Below, piece after piece: positions 42,948-51,653 of a stretch of 64,000 nt of DNA. The stretch is from NCBI RefSeq assembly GCF_009377205.1, contig NZ_VJZE01000001.1:1-64000 (forward strand), written 5' to 3'. Source of the DNA: Streptomyces phyllanthi (lineage in GTDB: Bacteria; Actinomycetota; Actinomycetes; Streptomycetales; Streptomycetaceae). The translations under genes were made by a program, and so were the position numbers. The notes beneath the pieces are model-generated. The model did no database searches. It had not been told where the DNA came from and saw only the letters and a list, made by a program, of their open reading frames with translations. The number at the start of each line of letters is the position of its first letter. Position 1 is the first letter of the stretch.

Positions 42948-44162
42948 TCACCAGGTGACGGGCAGCGAGTACAGGCCGTAGACGATCATGTCGTTGCGGA
43001 AGGTCAGTTCCTCGGCCGGCACCGCCAGGCTCAGCTCCGGCAGTCGGCGCAGCAGGGTGGGCAGGGCGATCTGCAGTTCGGCGCGAGCGAGTTGCTGTCC
43101 GACGCACTGGTGGGTGCCGTAGCCGAAGGCGAGGTGGCCGCGGGTGTCCCGGTCGAGGTCGAAGGTCCCGGGGTCCGTGGTGTAGGCGGGGTCCCAGTTC
43201 CCGGCGGGCAGATTCATCGACACGGCCTCGCCGGCCTTGATCCGCGTCCCGCTGAGGGTGAGGTCCTCGGTGGCGACGCGGAAGACGTTGCTGTGCACGA
43301 TCGTCAGGTAGCGCAGCAGTTCCTCGACCGCGTTCGCGACCACCTTGGGGTCGTCGGTGTCGCGGATCCGGGCAAGGAGATCCGGGTGCTGGAGCAGGGC
43401 CAGGGTACTCAACGCGATCATGTTGGCGGTGGTCTCATGCCCCGCGACGAGGAGAGCGCTCGCGCTCACCACGGCTTCCTCGCGCCGGAGTTGCCCGGTG
43501 AGGATCTGCTCCTGCGCCAGTCGGCTCAGCAGGTCGTCGGCCGGCTCGCGCTCCTTTCGCTCGACCAGGTCGAGCAGGTACGAGAACATCGCCCTCCGCG
43601 ACCCCATCATCTCCTCCTTCGACACGCCGGAGCGCAGGACGAGCATGGTGTGGTTCTGGAAGAACTCGTGGTCGTCGTAGGGCACTCCGAGCAGGAGGGA
43701 GATCACCAGGGACGGCAGCGGCAGCGCGTACTCCTGGACCAGGTCCGCCGGGCCTTCCTTGGCGGTCATGGTGTCGAGGAGGTCGTCCGCCATCTTCTGG
43801 ATACCGGGCCGCATCGCCTCGATCCGCTTGACGGTGAAGTCCTTCGTGAACATGCGGCGGATCCGGTTGTGTTCCGGGTCGTCCATCCTCGGGAAGGACG
43901 GTGTGCCGTCGGGGCCGGTACCCGGTCCGGGCATGTTGGGGTTACGGCCGTCCGCGCTGAGCCGCTCGTCGGCGAGCGCCTCCTTGATGTCCGCGTACCG
44001 GTTCACCGCCCATACGGGGGTTCCATCGGCCAGTACGGTCCGCTCCAAGCCCTCCTGCGCGACCCATTCGCCGTACTCGGGAGCCATCTGCAGCGGGCAG
44101 CTTGCGGGACGGGGTACGGGGAAGGGGGGAAGGACGGTCTCTCCGGTGGCAGACACAGTCAT
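42948..44162 (-). CDS. cytochrome P450 (CYP105-like), second gene of the operon
   Basis: 404 residues from the ATG at 44162 (GAGGAGC). The I-helix is LLVAGHETTANMI (~237-249), the ExxR is EELLR (~280-284), and the heme ligand is C353 in LAFGYGTHQCVG. The usual ANRDP stretch is replaced by AGNWDPAYTTDPGTF, an atypical sequence with a short insertion. The ferredoxin and reductase genes follow directly. A hairpin (44245-44271) separates it from the P450 upstream, so its expression may be tuned. The substrate is unknown. Confidence 0.94.
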   Translation of the reverse strand: MTVSATGETVLPPFPVPRPASCPLQMAPEYGEWVAQEGLERTVLADGTPVWAVNRYADIKEALADERLSADGRNPNMPGPGTGPDGTPSFPRMDDPEHNRIRRMFTKDFTVKRIEAMRPGIQKMADDLLDTMTAKEGPADLVQEYALPLPSLVISLLLGVPYDDHEFFQNHTMLVLRSGVSKEEMMGSRRAMFSYLLDLVERKEREPADDLLSRLAQEQILTGQLRREEAVVSASALLVAGHETTANMIALSTLALLQHPDLLARIRDTDDPKVVANAVEELLRYLTIVHSNVFRVATEDLTLSGTRIKAGEAVSMNLPAGNWDPAYTTDPGTFDLDRDTRGHLAFGYGTHQCVGQQLARAELQIALPTLLRRLPELSLAVPAEELTFRNDMIVYGLYSLPVTW

Positions 44163-44244
44163 GCTTGCTCCTCGGGTTGTGGGGGTTCGTCCGCACGGCA
44201 TGCAACGGACCGGCCGTACAGGGACGTTGGGGTATGCCTGTGGC

Positions 44245-44271
44245 TCCGGGCGCGCGGTCATCGCGCCCGGA
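44245..44271. terminator. hairpin between the two P450 genes
   Basis: TCCGGGCGCG-CGGTCAT-CGCGCCCGGA, a perfect 10-bp stem inside the 156-bp gap. It is a likely attenuator or terminator within the operon. Confidence 0.65.
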
Positions 44272-44318
44272 CGGATCAAGGGCTCCGGTCTAGACGGAGG
44301 TCGATTCGATGGGCACGC

Positions 44319-45542
44319 TCACCAGAGGACGGGGACACTGCCTACGCCGCCGGTGACGTGCTGGTCGTAACGGAGTTCGATCTCGTCGACGTCGACGGCG
44401 AGACGCAGGTCGGGGAAGCGGCGCAGCAGGGCGGGGAAGACCATGCGGAGCTCGGTGCGGGCGAGGCTCGAGCCGATGCACACGCGTGGTCCGTAGCCGA
44501 AGGAGACGTGCTGGTTGGGGCTGCGGCTCGGGTCGAACTCGTCAGGGTTCTCGAACTTGGCAGCGTCTCGGTTGGCCACGTCGTTGCCCAGCAGTACCGC
44601 CTCGCCACGGGCGACGGTGACGCCGCCCACCTCCACGTCCTCGTCCGCGTAGCGCAACATACCGACACCGCCCGGAGCGGCGATCCGCAGGATCTCCTCG
44701 ACCGTTCCGTTCACCCGGGCATCCGGATCGGCCGCCAGCCAGTCCCGCCGACTCGTGTCGGACAGCAGCCACACCGATCCCATACCGATCCGGTCGGTGG
44801 TCGTGTCCACACCCGCGGACAGCAGGACCGCCGCGATCATCGCCACGTCCCGGTCGGTGAACGAGGGGTCTTCGGCCTGCATGGCCAGGATGTCCGAGAT
44901 GGCGTCGGTTCCCGGGTTCTCGCGCTTGAAGTCGGCCAACTGGCTCGTATAGGCCATGAACTCACCCATGGCGGCCTTACCGTCGTCGCCACCGTGGACG
45001 GCGCCGAGCCGCTGCGACCAGTCATGGAACTTGACGTGGTCCTTGACCGGTGCCCCGAGCATCGCGCAGACCACCATGGCGGGCAGGCGGCTCGCCAGAA
45101 GTTCGAACAGGTCCACGGGCTGGTCCGGCCGGGCCTGACGTGCCGCCTCCATGCCGTCCAGGCACTCCTCGATGAACGTGTGGATCTGCTCGGTGAGCCG
45201 CCGGATACGGGGAACCGAGAACGCGGGCACCAGCATCCGGCGCATCCGGTCGTGGTCCTGCTGCTCCCTGCCGTAGTTCAGCGTGGGGCCGCCCAGGAAG
45301 AAGGCCTGGGTGATGCGGGGCGCCGTCTCCGGGGCGTGGTGCGAACGCAGGAAGCGCTTGTCATCGGCGTAGATCTCGCGCACCTCGTCGTATCCGGTAA
45401 CCAGCCAGGCGGGATCGCCGGCAGGGGTCGTCACGCGGGTCACCGGGCACTTGATCTGCGGCGCTCCCTCCGCGGACTCGGGGTGGAGAACGCTGGTGCG
45501 CCGGAAGGGGAAGTCGGGAGCGTCGGGCGCCGTACTGGTCAT
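44319..45542 (-). CDS. cytochrome P450, first gene of the operon
   Basis: 407 residues. The I-helix is [13 protein letters not shown] (~240-252), the ExxR is EEILR (~282-286), and the heme ligand is C355 in [32 protein letters not shown] and [15 protein letters not shown] are typical of the CYP105/107 group and resemble the P450 at 54924-56135. The ATG start has GTGAGGAAC. The two-box regulatory element lies 166-202 bp upstream. Confidence 0.94.
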   Translation of the reverse strand: MTSTAPDAPDFPFRRTSVLHPESAEGAPQIKCPVTRVTTPAGDPAWLVTGYDEVREIYADDKRFLRSHHAPETAPRITQAFFLGGPTLNYGREQQDHDRMRRMLVPAFSVPRIRRLTEQIHTFIEECLDGMEAARQARPDQPVDLFELLASRLPAMVVCAMLGAPVKDHVKFHDWSQRLGAVHGGDDGKAAMGEFMAYTSQLADFKRENPGTDAISDILAMQAEDPSFTDRDVAMIAAVLLSAGVDTTTDRIGMGSVWLLSDTSRRDWLAADPDARVNGTVEEILRIAAPGGVGMLRYADEDVEVGGVTVARGEAVLLGNDVANRDAAKFENPDEFDPSRSPNQHVSFGYGPRVCIGSSLARTELRMVFPALLRRFPDLRLAVDVDEIELRYDQHVTGGVGSVPVLW

Positions 45543-46591
45543 AAAAGTTCCTCACGGGCTGTGGGGGCCGCCGTGCTCGGCGGACGTGGGGATATCGCGA
45601 CGCGAGCCGGAGACGATTAGGGGAAGGTCGCCTCCGGTCCCGCGTGCATGCCCAGCCTTTCGCGAGAGCCCCTCCCCGGTCGTCCTGCCTGTGCTGTCAG
45701 TCGGCCCTACTGAACGTGCTGGAGCTCCTACTGAAATCGCAGTACGGCATCGCTTGTTCGCGCCTGCACAGCTACTTCGCGACCTCGTGCCGATGTGCAG
45801 GTCACGGGGCTGTCGCGCCTACAACTTGCGCCCCATATGAGCCACTTGCCTGATCACTTACCAGCCAGCAGCGCCTCACACGGAAGCCGTCTTGATTCCC
45901 ACAGCGAACAAGTCGGCAGTAGGCGCCGTCCTGAATGCCTGCACAGTCGTGTGCCGCCGACCCCTGGAGGCGACCGGCGGCACACGGCGGTTCTGCGTCA
46001 CTACCGCAGGGACTATTTGTCCCAGCCCGTTCGGGACACGGCGGCAAGATCTTTTGGTGCCTTGCTCCTGGTCTGGCAGGACGAACTTCCACCGGCCTCG
46101 ACCGCGACGTCCGGGTAGACGCAGACAAGACACGTCCGGTCCGCTGGGCCCCGCTGGACGAAGGATTCCGGCACGTCGCCTTGCTCAGCCACTCCACGGG
46201 GCGTCGAGCATCTGGTCCCGGGCCGAGAGGTCGCCGTCGAGGCCGGGCTCAGTGTGGATTACTCCGAGGAAGTCGAGGTACGTAGGAACGACCGAGTCCG
46301 CCGCACGCCGCAGGCTCGTGCATCGATTGACGCTCGGTTCCGGCACAGCCGCCTGAGGACCCAACTCCTCACCCAGCGCTATTGCTTGGACCTGGGTGCT
46401 GGTGTGCCGCCCGATCGCCAGGATCTTTTGAGGCCCCGCCCCATGATCAGCAGCTCTGCCCCTCCCTCCTGGACCCCTGTGGCTGCTCGACCAACTCCGC
46501 AGTGGCCGTCCCCAGTTCCGTCCGGCAAGGCGCGATCCACTCCACGCCGCCACCTACGGAAGACCCGTGATCAGTACGCGATGCACACCAC
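45543..46591. other. 1-kb gap upstream of the twin-P450 operon
   Basis: No intact gene. It holds the two-box element at 45708-45744. On the minus strand 46185-46553 is open and includes KILAIGRHTSTQVQAIALGE and VVPTYLDFLGVIHTEPG, which look protein-like but match nothing I recognise; they may be the remains of a lost gene. Base composition is below that of the flanking genes. Confidence 0.45.
45708..45744. promoter_or_regulatory. two-box element upstream of the twin-P450 operon (NarL-like)
   Basis: Left box TACTGAACGTGCTGGA (45708-45723), 5-bp spacer, right box TACTGAAATCGCAGTA (45729-45744). The right box is 15/16 identical to the one before MMPL copy 1, and spacing and orientation are the same. 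Confidence 0.65.
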
Positions 46592-47071
46592 TCACTGAGC
46601 CAGGCGGAAGACAACCAAGCGTGTCCTCTGGCTGGCCGCACGCAGTTCCTCCGGCGCCGGCTGGCGATCGCCAGGAAGGCCGAGCATCAGGGCCTTGGCC
46701 GCCCGCGGTCCGTTGCGGCGGGCGAACTCCGCCAGCAGTTCGGCGATCGCGATGTGCTCCTCGAACACCGTGGGAACCGCGTCGTGTTCGCGGCCGCGGA
46801 TACGGAGCCGGACGGTGGGGCCTGTGCGCAGATTCGGGATCCAGCTCAGCTGGCTGGACATGGCCAGGACCGTGCCGGGATCCCAGGCGAAGTAGGAGAT
46901 GGGGACGGTTATGTCACGCCCAGTCTTCCTGCCGGTGTAACTCAGCAGCATCACACGCCCGCTGATCAGGCGGTGCAGGCGTGATGCGAGCAGCGGGCGT
47001 ATCACCCGATTCATCAGCCGGAATACCTTGACGGGAGGAAGTTTGGGCGCGGCGTTCTCGGTCTTGCTCAC
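46592..47071 (-). CDS. deazaflavin (F420)-dependent nitroreductase-family protein
   Basis: 159 residues from the GTG at 47071, with GGAGAGG just upstream; a long open extension to 47590 overlaps the TetR gene and is spurious. VMLLSYTGRKTGRDITVPIS and WIPNLRTGPTVRLRIRGREH are the split-barrel signature of the DUF385/Ddn family, which bind F420 or lipids. It is divergent from a TetR regulator, with palindromes between. Its substrate is unknown; hydride transfer to a quinone, nitro compound or enone is the family norm. Confidence 0.88.
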   Translation of the reverse strand: MSKTENAAPKLPPVKVFRLMNRVIRPLLASRLHRLISGRVMLLSYTGRKTGRDITVPISYFAWDPGTVLAMSSQLSWIPNLRTGPTVRLRIRGREHDAVPTVFEEHIAIAELLAEFARRNGPRAAKALMLGLPGDRQPAPEELRAASQRTRLVVFRLAQ

Positions 47072-47085
47072 GGCCTCTCCAAATG

Positions 47086-47133
47086 TGAGGGTGCCCTCAG
47101 GTTGAGGAGAACCGTAACATGAGGGCATCCTCC
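47086..47133. promoter_or_regulatory. paired TetR-type operators in the Ddn/TetR divergent promoter
   Basis: TGAGGG-TG-CCCTCA (47086-47099) is a perfect dyad. A second, degenerate copy TGAGGG-CA-TCCTCC is at 47120-47133. The 80-bp gap thus controls both divergent genes. Confidence 0.65.
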
Positions 47134-47151
47134 GATTGATAGGGTCGAGGC

Positions 47152-47850
47152 ATGCCTGCCGAGATGGAGAGCGCCAGCGACACGGCGCGGCCGCCCCTGC
47201 GGCGCGACGCACAGCGCAACCGTGACGCTTTGTTGGCCGCGGCGCGGGACATCTTCTCCGCACGCGGCTTGGACGCTCCGCTTGAGCAGGTGGCACGCCG
47301 CGCCGGCATGGCCATCGGCACCCTGTACCGGCATTTCCCGACGCGGGTGGAACTGCTCCAGGCGATCTTCGTGCACAAGCTGCGTCTCTGGCACGAGGCG
47401 GCCGAGCGAGCGGCGGCGGCAGAGGACGCGTGGGAAGGCTTCCGGCTCTACCTGGAGACGACGTGTGAGCTGCTGGCCGACGACCGGGGCTTGGGCGACT
47501 TGGCGTCGGTGCGCCTGCCCGAGTCAGCAGGCCTGGATGAGGTTCAACGCCGTATCGCACAACTCGCGACCCACATCGTCGAGCGTGCACAGCGTCAGGG
47601 CACCCTACGCACCGACATCACCCCTGAAGACCTGGCGTACGTCGTCTGGTCCCATACCCGGATCGCCCACGCAACCCATGGCATCGCACCCGACAACTGG
47701 CGCCGCCACCTCTATCTGATGCTCGACGCCTTCCGCGCAGACCGCGCCCATCTCCTCCCCGAACCGCCGCTGACCGGCGACCAACTCCACCGGTCCATGC
47801 TCCGGCTCGGAGGCGCCGACATGTGTCCCGGCGAGGCGCAGGAGCAGTAG
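47152..47850 (+). CDS. TetR-family transcriptional regulator (Ddn-linked)
   Basis: 232 residues. The HTH is at about 18-62 (NRDALLAAARDIFSARGLDA, then AGMAIGTLYRHFPTRVELLQ). The ligand domain ends in a polar tail. It is divergent from the F420-family reductase, with a perfect dyad between them, so it most likely represses that gene and itself. It converges with the orphan response-regulator gene. Confidence 0.92.
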   Translation: MPAEMESASDTARPPLRRDAQRNRDALLAAARDIFSARGLDAPLEQVARRAGMAIGTLYRHFPTRVELLQAIFVHKLRLWHEAAERAAAAEDAWEGFRLYLETTCELLADDRGLGDLASVRLPESAGLDEVQRRIAQLATHIVERAQRQGTLRTDITPEDLAYVVWSHTRIAHATHGIAPDNWRRHLYLMLDAFRADRAHLLPEPPLTGDQLHRSMLRLGGADMCPGEAQEQ

Positions 47851-47940
47851 GGGTTGAGTGCTCGCGCACAGTGCGCCGAAAGGCCGAAGGTGACGGACCG
47901 GTGGCGGGACGGACGCGATCGCCTCGGACCCGAACCACCT

Positions 47941-48750
47941 TCACCGGCAGAGCTGGCGAGTGTTCCTGTGATCAACTGTCCTCACAGCGCCGGTCGGCTG
48001 TTGAGGCAGGCCGACGCGGCGTACCGCGGAGTGCGGCGGATCCGGCGCAGTGGCGACACAGGGCCGGACCAGACCCGCCTCGTAAGCGAAGACCACGGCC
48101 TGGACCCGGTCGCGGGCCCCGATCTTGGCGAGCATGTGACTCACATGGGACTTGACCGTGCTCTCAGCGACGTGCAGGCGTTCGCCGATCTCGGCATTGC
48201 TCCAGCCGGCGGCCACAGCGATGAGGATCTCGCGTTCACGGGCTGTGAGCTCCGAGAGATTCCGCTCCGGCTGCGGAACGCAGTGGGGAAGGAAACGGGC
48301 GACCGCGTCGATGAACTTGCGGGTCAGGCCGGGTGCGATGACGGCGTCTCCAGCCGCCAGCATCCGGATCGTCGCGATCAGTTCGTCCGGCGACGCATTT
48401 TTGGACAGGAATCCGCTGGTGCCGGCACGCAAGGCCTCATAGGCGTACTCGTCGACGTCCAGCGTTGTCAGGACCAGGACACTGGGCATGCGTTTCCCCG
48501 CCCCGACGGAGCCGAAGTTCTGCGGGAGTACGGCTCTCTGAGCAATGCGCCGGATGGCCTCGATGCTGTCCATGCCCGGGTCGTGGACATCCATCAGGAC
48601 GACGTCGGGGCTCAGTTCAGCGCTCTTGCGGACCGCTTCGGCGGCGTCTGCGGCCTCGCCGACGACAGTCATGTCGGGCTGAGCATCCAGCAACGCGCGG
48701 AAGCTGAGGCGAAGCAGGGTCTGGTTGTCCATGAGGAGAATGGTGATCAC
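47941..48750 (-). CDS. orphan NarL/FixJ-family response regulator next to MMPL copy 2
   Basis: 269 residues from the GTG at 48750, with GGAGAG 8 nt upstream; an open extension to 48825 lacks such a site. The receiver phospho-acceptor is about D54 (SPDVVLMDVHDPG) and the lysine is in GFLSKNASPDE. The acidic pair is D8-N9 rather than D-D. An extra loop of ~10 residues (PQNFGSVGAGKRM) precedes beta-4. The HTH is LTAREREILIAVAAGWSNAE. A ~40-residue polar tail follows. No kinase gene is adjacent, unlike the paralogous locus at 2689-7040, so it may be cross-phosphorylated or phosphorylation-independent. Confidence 0.9.
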   Translation of the reverse strand: MITILLMDNQTLLRLSFRALLDAQPDMTVVGEAADAAEAVRKSAELSPDVVLMDVHDPGMDSIEAIRRIAQRAVLPQNFGSVGAGKRMPSVLVLTTLDVDEYAYEALRAGTSGFLSKNASPDELIATIRMLAAGDAVIAPGLTRKFIDAVARFLPHCVPQPERNLSELTAREREILIAVAAGWSNAEIGERLHVAESTVKSHVSHMLAKIGARDRVQAVVFAYEAGLVRPCVATAPDPPHSAVRRVGLPQQPTGAVRTVDHRNTRQLCR

Positions 48751-48859
48751 GACGGTCGCTCTCCGGAGTTGTTCGCTGTGGCAGGGCTGGGTGAGATCGG
48801 CTGGTAGGCATCGGGCCCGGGGCAAACCGAGCTCTATGGTGGAAGGTCGCCAGCCTGCG

Positions 48860-48893
48860 AAGTCCGCCCGCGGCGTTCACCGCGGGCGGACTT
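48860..48893. terminator. perfect 14-bp-stem hairpin after MMPL copy 2
   Basis: AAGTCCGCCCGCGG, a 6-nt loop, and its exact complement, 20 bp after the MMPL stop. It is in the same place as the hairpin after MMPL copy 1, but the sequence is different. Confidence 0.8.
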
Positions 48894-48912
48894 AGGAGAG
48901 CCGGTCTCCTGA

Positions 48913-51273
48913 TCAGACGCCCGCGCGCACCGGGTCCTCCGGAGCCAGAGCCTCAACTTCGTGCTCCGCCGGACGACGATTGAGGGTCTCGCCCTCGACA
49001 TCGACGCGCGGCAGAATCCGGTCCATCCACTTGGGCAGCCACCAGGCCTTATCGCCGAGCAGGCTGAGGATCGCAGGCACGAGGGCCATGCGGACGACGA
49101 AGGCGTCGAAGAGCACAGCCGTCGCCAGACCGAAGCCGATCATCTTGATCATGGAGTCGCTCTCGCCGATGAAGCCGGCGAAGACAGCGATCATGATCAG
49201 TGCGGCGGCGACCACCACGCGGGCGCTGTGCCGGAATCCGGAGACCACAGCCTCGCGCGCCGACTCCCCATGTACGTAGGACTCCCGCATCCGGGAGACG
49301 AGGAAGACCTCGTAGTCCATCGCGAGTCCGAAGACGATGCCCACCAGGAAGATCGGCATCATGCTCATGATCGGCCCGGTCTGCTCCACCCCGAACAGGC
49401 TCGCACCATGCCCCTCCTGGAAGACCGCCACCACTGCACCGAGGGCCGCCAGGACGGAGAGGAGGAAGCCGAAGGCCGCCTTGAGCGGGACGAGCAGGGA
49501 GCGGAAGACGATCAGCAGGAGAACGACCGCCAGGCCGACGATGGTGATCAGATACGGGATCAGTGCGCCCTGCACCTTGGTCGCAATGTCGATGTTCAAG
49601 GCCGTAGTACCAGTGACCTCGAAGGTGACACCGTCCGCAGCGGCTTCGGTCGCGGAGCGTTCGGCGCGGATCGTCTTGACCAGCGTCTTGGTCTTCGCGT
49701 CCGTCGGGCTGGTGGACGGCGTCGCACTGAAGACCGCGGTGTCGCCGGCCTCGTTGAAGCGCGCCTGCGAGACCGAGACGACGCCCTTGGTGTCGGAGAC
49801 CTCCTCACTGATCGTGCTCACCGCGGCCTTCGGATCCGCGGCGCCCTTGGCGTCCACGACGATGGTCAGCGGTCCGTTGAAGCCGGGGCCGAAGCCGTCC
49901 GCGAGCGCGTCGTAGGCCCGGCGCTCGGTGGTGGCGGTTGACTTGGCCTCGTCACCGGGCATTCCCAGCTGCAGGCCCGTCGCCGGCAACGCAAGGGCGG
50001 CGAGGCCCAGAACGCCGAGGATCAGAACAGGGAGCGGGCGACGCAGCACGAAACGCGCCCAGCGGGTACCGAGGTTGTCCTTGGGTGCCTCTGCATCGGA
50101 CGAGCCCTCGCCGCCCGGCAGGCGGTGCTCGCCCAGTGCCGCCTCGCCTGACAGGACTGTGCGGCCTGATACGGCCTTCTTCCCCGCCACAGCTCTCCTG
50201 ACGAGCAGAGTCCTGGTAGGCACCCTGGCCTTCTTGGCTCGCCTGGCCCCCCTACGCGCGGTGCGAGGCAGCACGGCGTTCGGCCAGAAGCCGAGGAGAG
50301 CCGGGACGACCGTCAGGGCGATGAGCACGGCGACCACGACCGCGCCAGCGGCGGCCAGGCCCATCTTGGTCAGCATCGGAATGCCGACCACCGCGAGACC
50401 GGCCAGGGCTATGACCACGGTGAGCCCGGCGAAGACCACCGCCGACCCGGCTGTGCCGACGGCCAGCCCGGCCGCTTCCTGTGGGGAGTGGCCCTTGGCT
50501 CGCTCCTCGCGGTAGCGGGAGACGACGAACAGGGCGTAGTCGATGCCGACCGCCAGCCCCAACATCATCGCCAGGGTGCCAGTGCTCGTGGACAGCCCCA
50601 GGGCACTGCCCAGCAGGGTGATCGTGAACATGGTGATGGCGACACCGATAATGGCCGTCAGGAGGGGCAGTCCGGCGGCAGCCAGTGAACCGAAGGTGAT
50701 CAGCAGCACAACCGCGGCCATCGAGATACCGATGATCTCGGCGACTCCACCCGGCCCACCACCGCTGTCCATCGCCGAGCCGCCCGCCTCAACCGTCAGG
50801 CCGGCCTCACGCGCCTGCTCAGCAGCCTTGTCCACCGCCGTACGACTGGCGTCGGTGACCTCCTCGGACTTCACCTTGTAGGTGACCGTCGCATACGCCG
50901 TCGAGCCGTCCTTGCTCACCGCCTGCGACTCGAACGGATCCGCCACACCAGCCACCTGCGACCCGTCACCCAACGAGTCCACCGCCTCCTCGACGGCCTT
51001 GCGGTTGTCGGCCGCAGTCACCTTCTGGCCATCAGGAGCCACGAACACCACCCGAGCGGTAGCCCCGTCCGCAGCCGCCCCGGGAAAGCGCTCCTCCATG
51101 AGATCGAATGCCTTCTGGGACTCGATCCCAGGCATCGAGAACTCCTGGTCAGTGGTGCCGGGAGCTTTGAGGGCGCCCAACCCCACACAGGCCAGGACGC
51201 CGGCCCACAGAAGGGCGACGTACCAGCGTCGTCGGAAAGCCCAGCGGCCCAGTCGGAAGAGGAAGGTAGCCAC
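48913..51273 (-). CDS. MMPL-family transporter (RND superfamily), copy 2
   Basis: About 786 residues. It has the same architecture as copy 1 and near-identical long segments (EFSMPGIESQKAFDL, AGLTVEAGGSAMDSGGGPGG, STSTGTLAMMLGLAVGIDYA). The cytosolic basic linker after helix 6-7 differs and is longer (TARRGARRAKKARVPTRTLL). I prefer the GTG at 51273 (VATFLFRLGRWAFRR) because GGAG is 6 nt upstream and it aligns with copy 1; an ATG at 51285 adds four residues. The orphan response-regulator gene follows after a terminator. It is likely a lipid or antibiotic exporter. Confidence 0.93.
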   Translation of the reverse strand: MATFLFRLGRWAFRRRWYVALLWAGVLACVGLGALKAPGTTDQEFSMPGIESQKAFDLMEERFPGAAADGATARVVFVAPDGQKVTAADNRKAVEEAVDSLGDGSQVAGVADPFESQAVSKDGSTAYATVTYKVKSEEVTDASRTAVDKAAEQAREAGLTVEAGGSAMDSGGGPGGVAEIIGISMAAVVLLITFGSLAAAGLPLLTAIIGVAITMFTITLLGSALGLSTSTGTLAMMLGLAVGIDYALFVVSRYREERAKGHSPQEAAGLAVGTAGSAVVFAGLTVVIALAGLAVVGIPMLTKMGLAAAGAVVVAVLIALTVVPALLGFWPNAVLPRTARRGARRAKKARVPTRTLLVRRAVAGKKAVSGRTVLSGEAALGEHRLPGGEGSSDAEAPKDNLGTRWARFVLRRPLPVLILGVLGLAALALPATGLQLGMPGDEAKSTATTERRAYDALADGFGPGFNGPLTIVVDAKGAADPKAAVSTISEEVSDTKGVVSVSQARFNEAGDTAVFSATPSTSPTDAKTKTLVKTIRAERSATEAAADGVTFEVTGTTALNIDIATKVQGALIPYLITIVGLAVVLLLIVFRSLLVPLKAAFGFLLSVLAALGAVVAVFQEGHGASLFGVEQTGPIMSMMPIFLVGIVFGLAMDYEVFLVSRMRESYVHGESAREAVVSGFRHSARVVVAAALIMIAVFAGFIGESDSMIKMIGFGLATAVLFDAFVVRMALVPAILSLLGDKAWWLPKWMDRILPRVDVEGETLNRRPAEHEVEALAPEDPVRAGV

Positions 51274-51360
51274 GGCAGACTCCATATCGGTCTCGGGTAC
51301 CTGCTCAGGCTGCCTTTGAAGGTGCCGCCGGGTCGTCGTGCCGCTGCTGGCAGTTTCGAC

Positions 51361-51397
51361 TGCTGAAACGGCATGAGCGCCTACCGAATACGCGGTA
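51361..51397. promoter_or_regulatory. two-box element upstream of MMPL copy 2 (NarL-like)
   Basis: Left box TGCTGAAACGGCATGA (degenerate), 5-bp spacer, right box TACCGAATACGCGGTA (51382-51397), an inverted repeat TACCG-N6-CGGTA. Spacing and orientation are as in the elements at 7132 and 45708. Confidence 0.6.
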
Positions 51398-51653
51398 CTT
51401 CTCCGGGCGCCCGCCTACTACTGCGGTAGGTCGAAGCCCGGAGCGCCCTGCCCCCGCTGCTTGTCCGCCAGGCCATGCGCGAAGTTTCGACATGCGGGAC
51501 ACACGGTCAATGACCCTGCTCGTCCGCCAGGACGCTCGGGCCCGCGCGTGCGTGGCGGGTGCAGCCGCGCTGCACCCGCCACCCCGAGAGACTCGGTCAC
51601 GCCGCTGGCTCAAGGGCCTCGCTTGGGCGGTGGGACCGTCGCCTCCGAAGCGG
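51398..51653. other. gap between MMPL copy 2 promoter and the pectinesterase remnant
   Basis: No gene is visible. It contains the terminator-like hairpin at 51553-51581. Confidence 0.45.
51553..51581. terminator. perfect 13-bp-stem terminator after the pectinesterase remnant
   Basis: TGGCGGGTGCAGC-CGC-GCTGCACCCGCCA, about 70 bp past the remnant's stop codon. Confidence 0.75.

Noticed and set aside
42948-45542. A complete secondary-metabolite gene cluster around the twin P450s
   Set aside because: No polyketide, peptide or terpene synthase gene is in the window, so the P450s cannot be called tailoring enzymes of a local cluster.
46185-46553. A possible 122-residue minus-strand protein
   Set aside because: Some segments look protein-like, but there is no recognisable family and no ribosome-binding site. 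It is mentioned only as a possible remnant.
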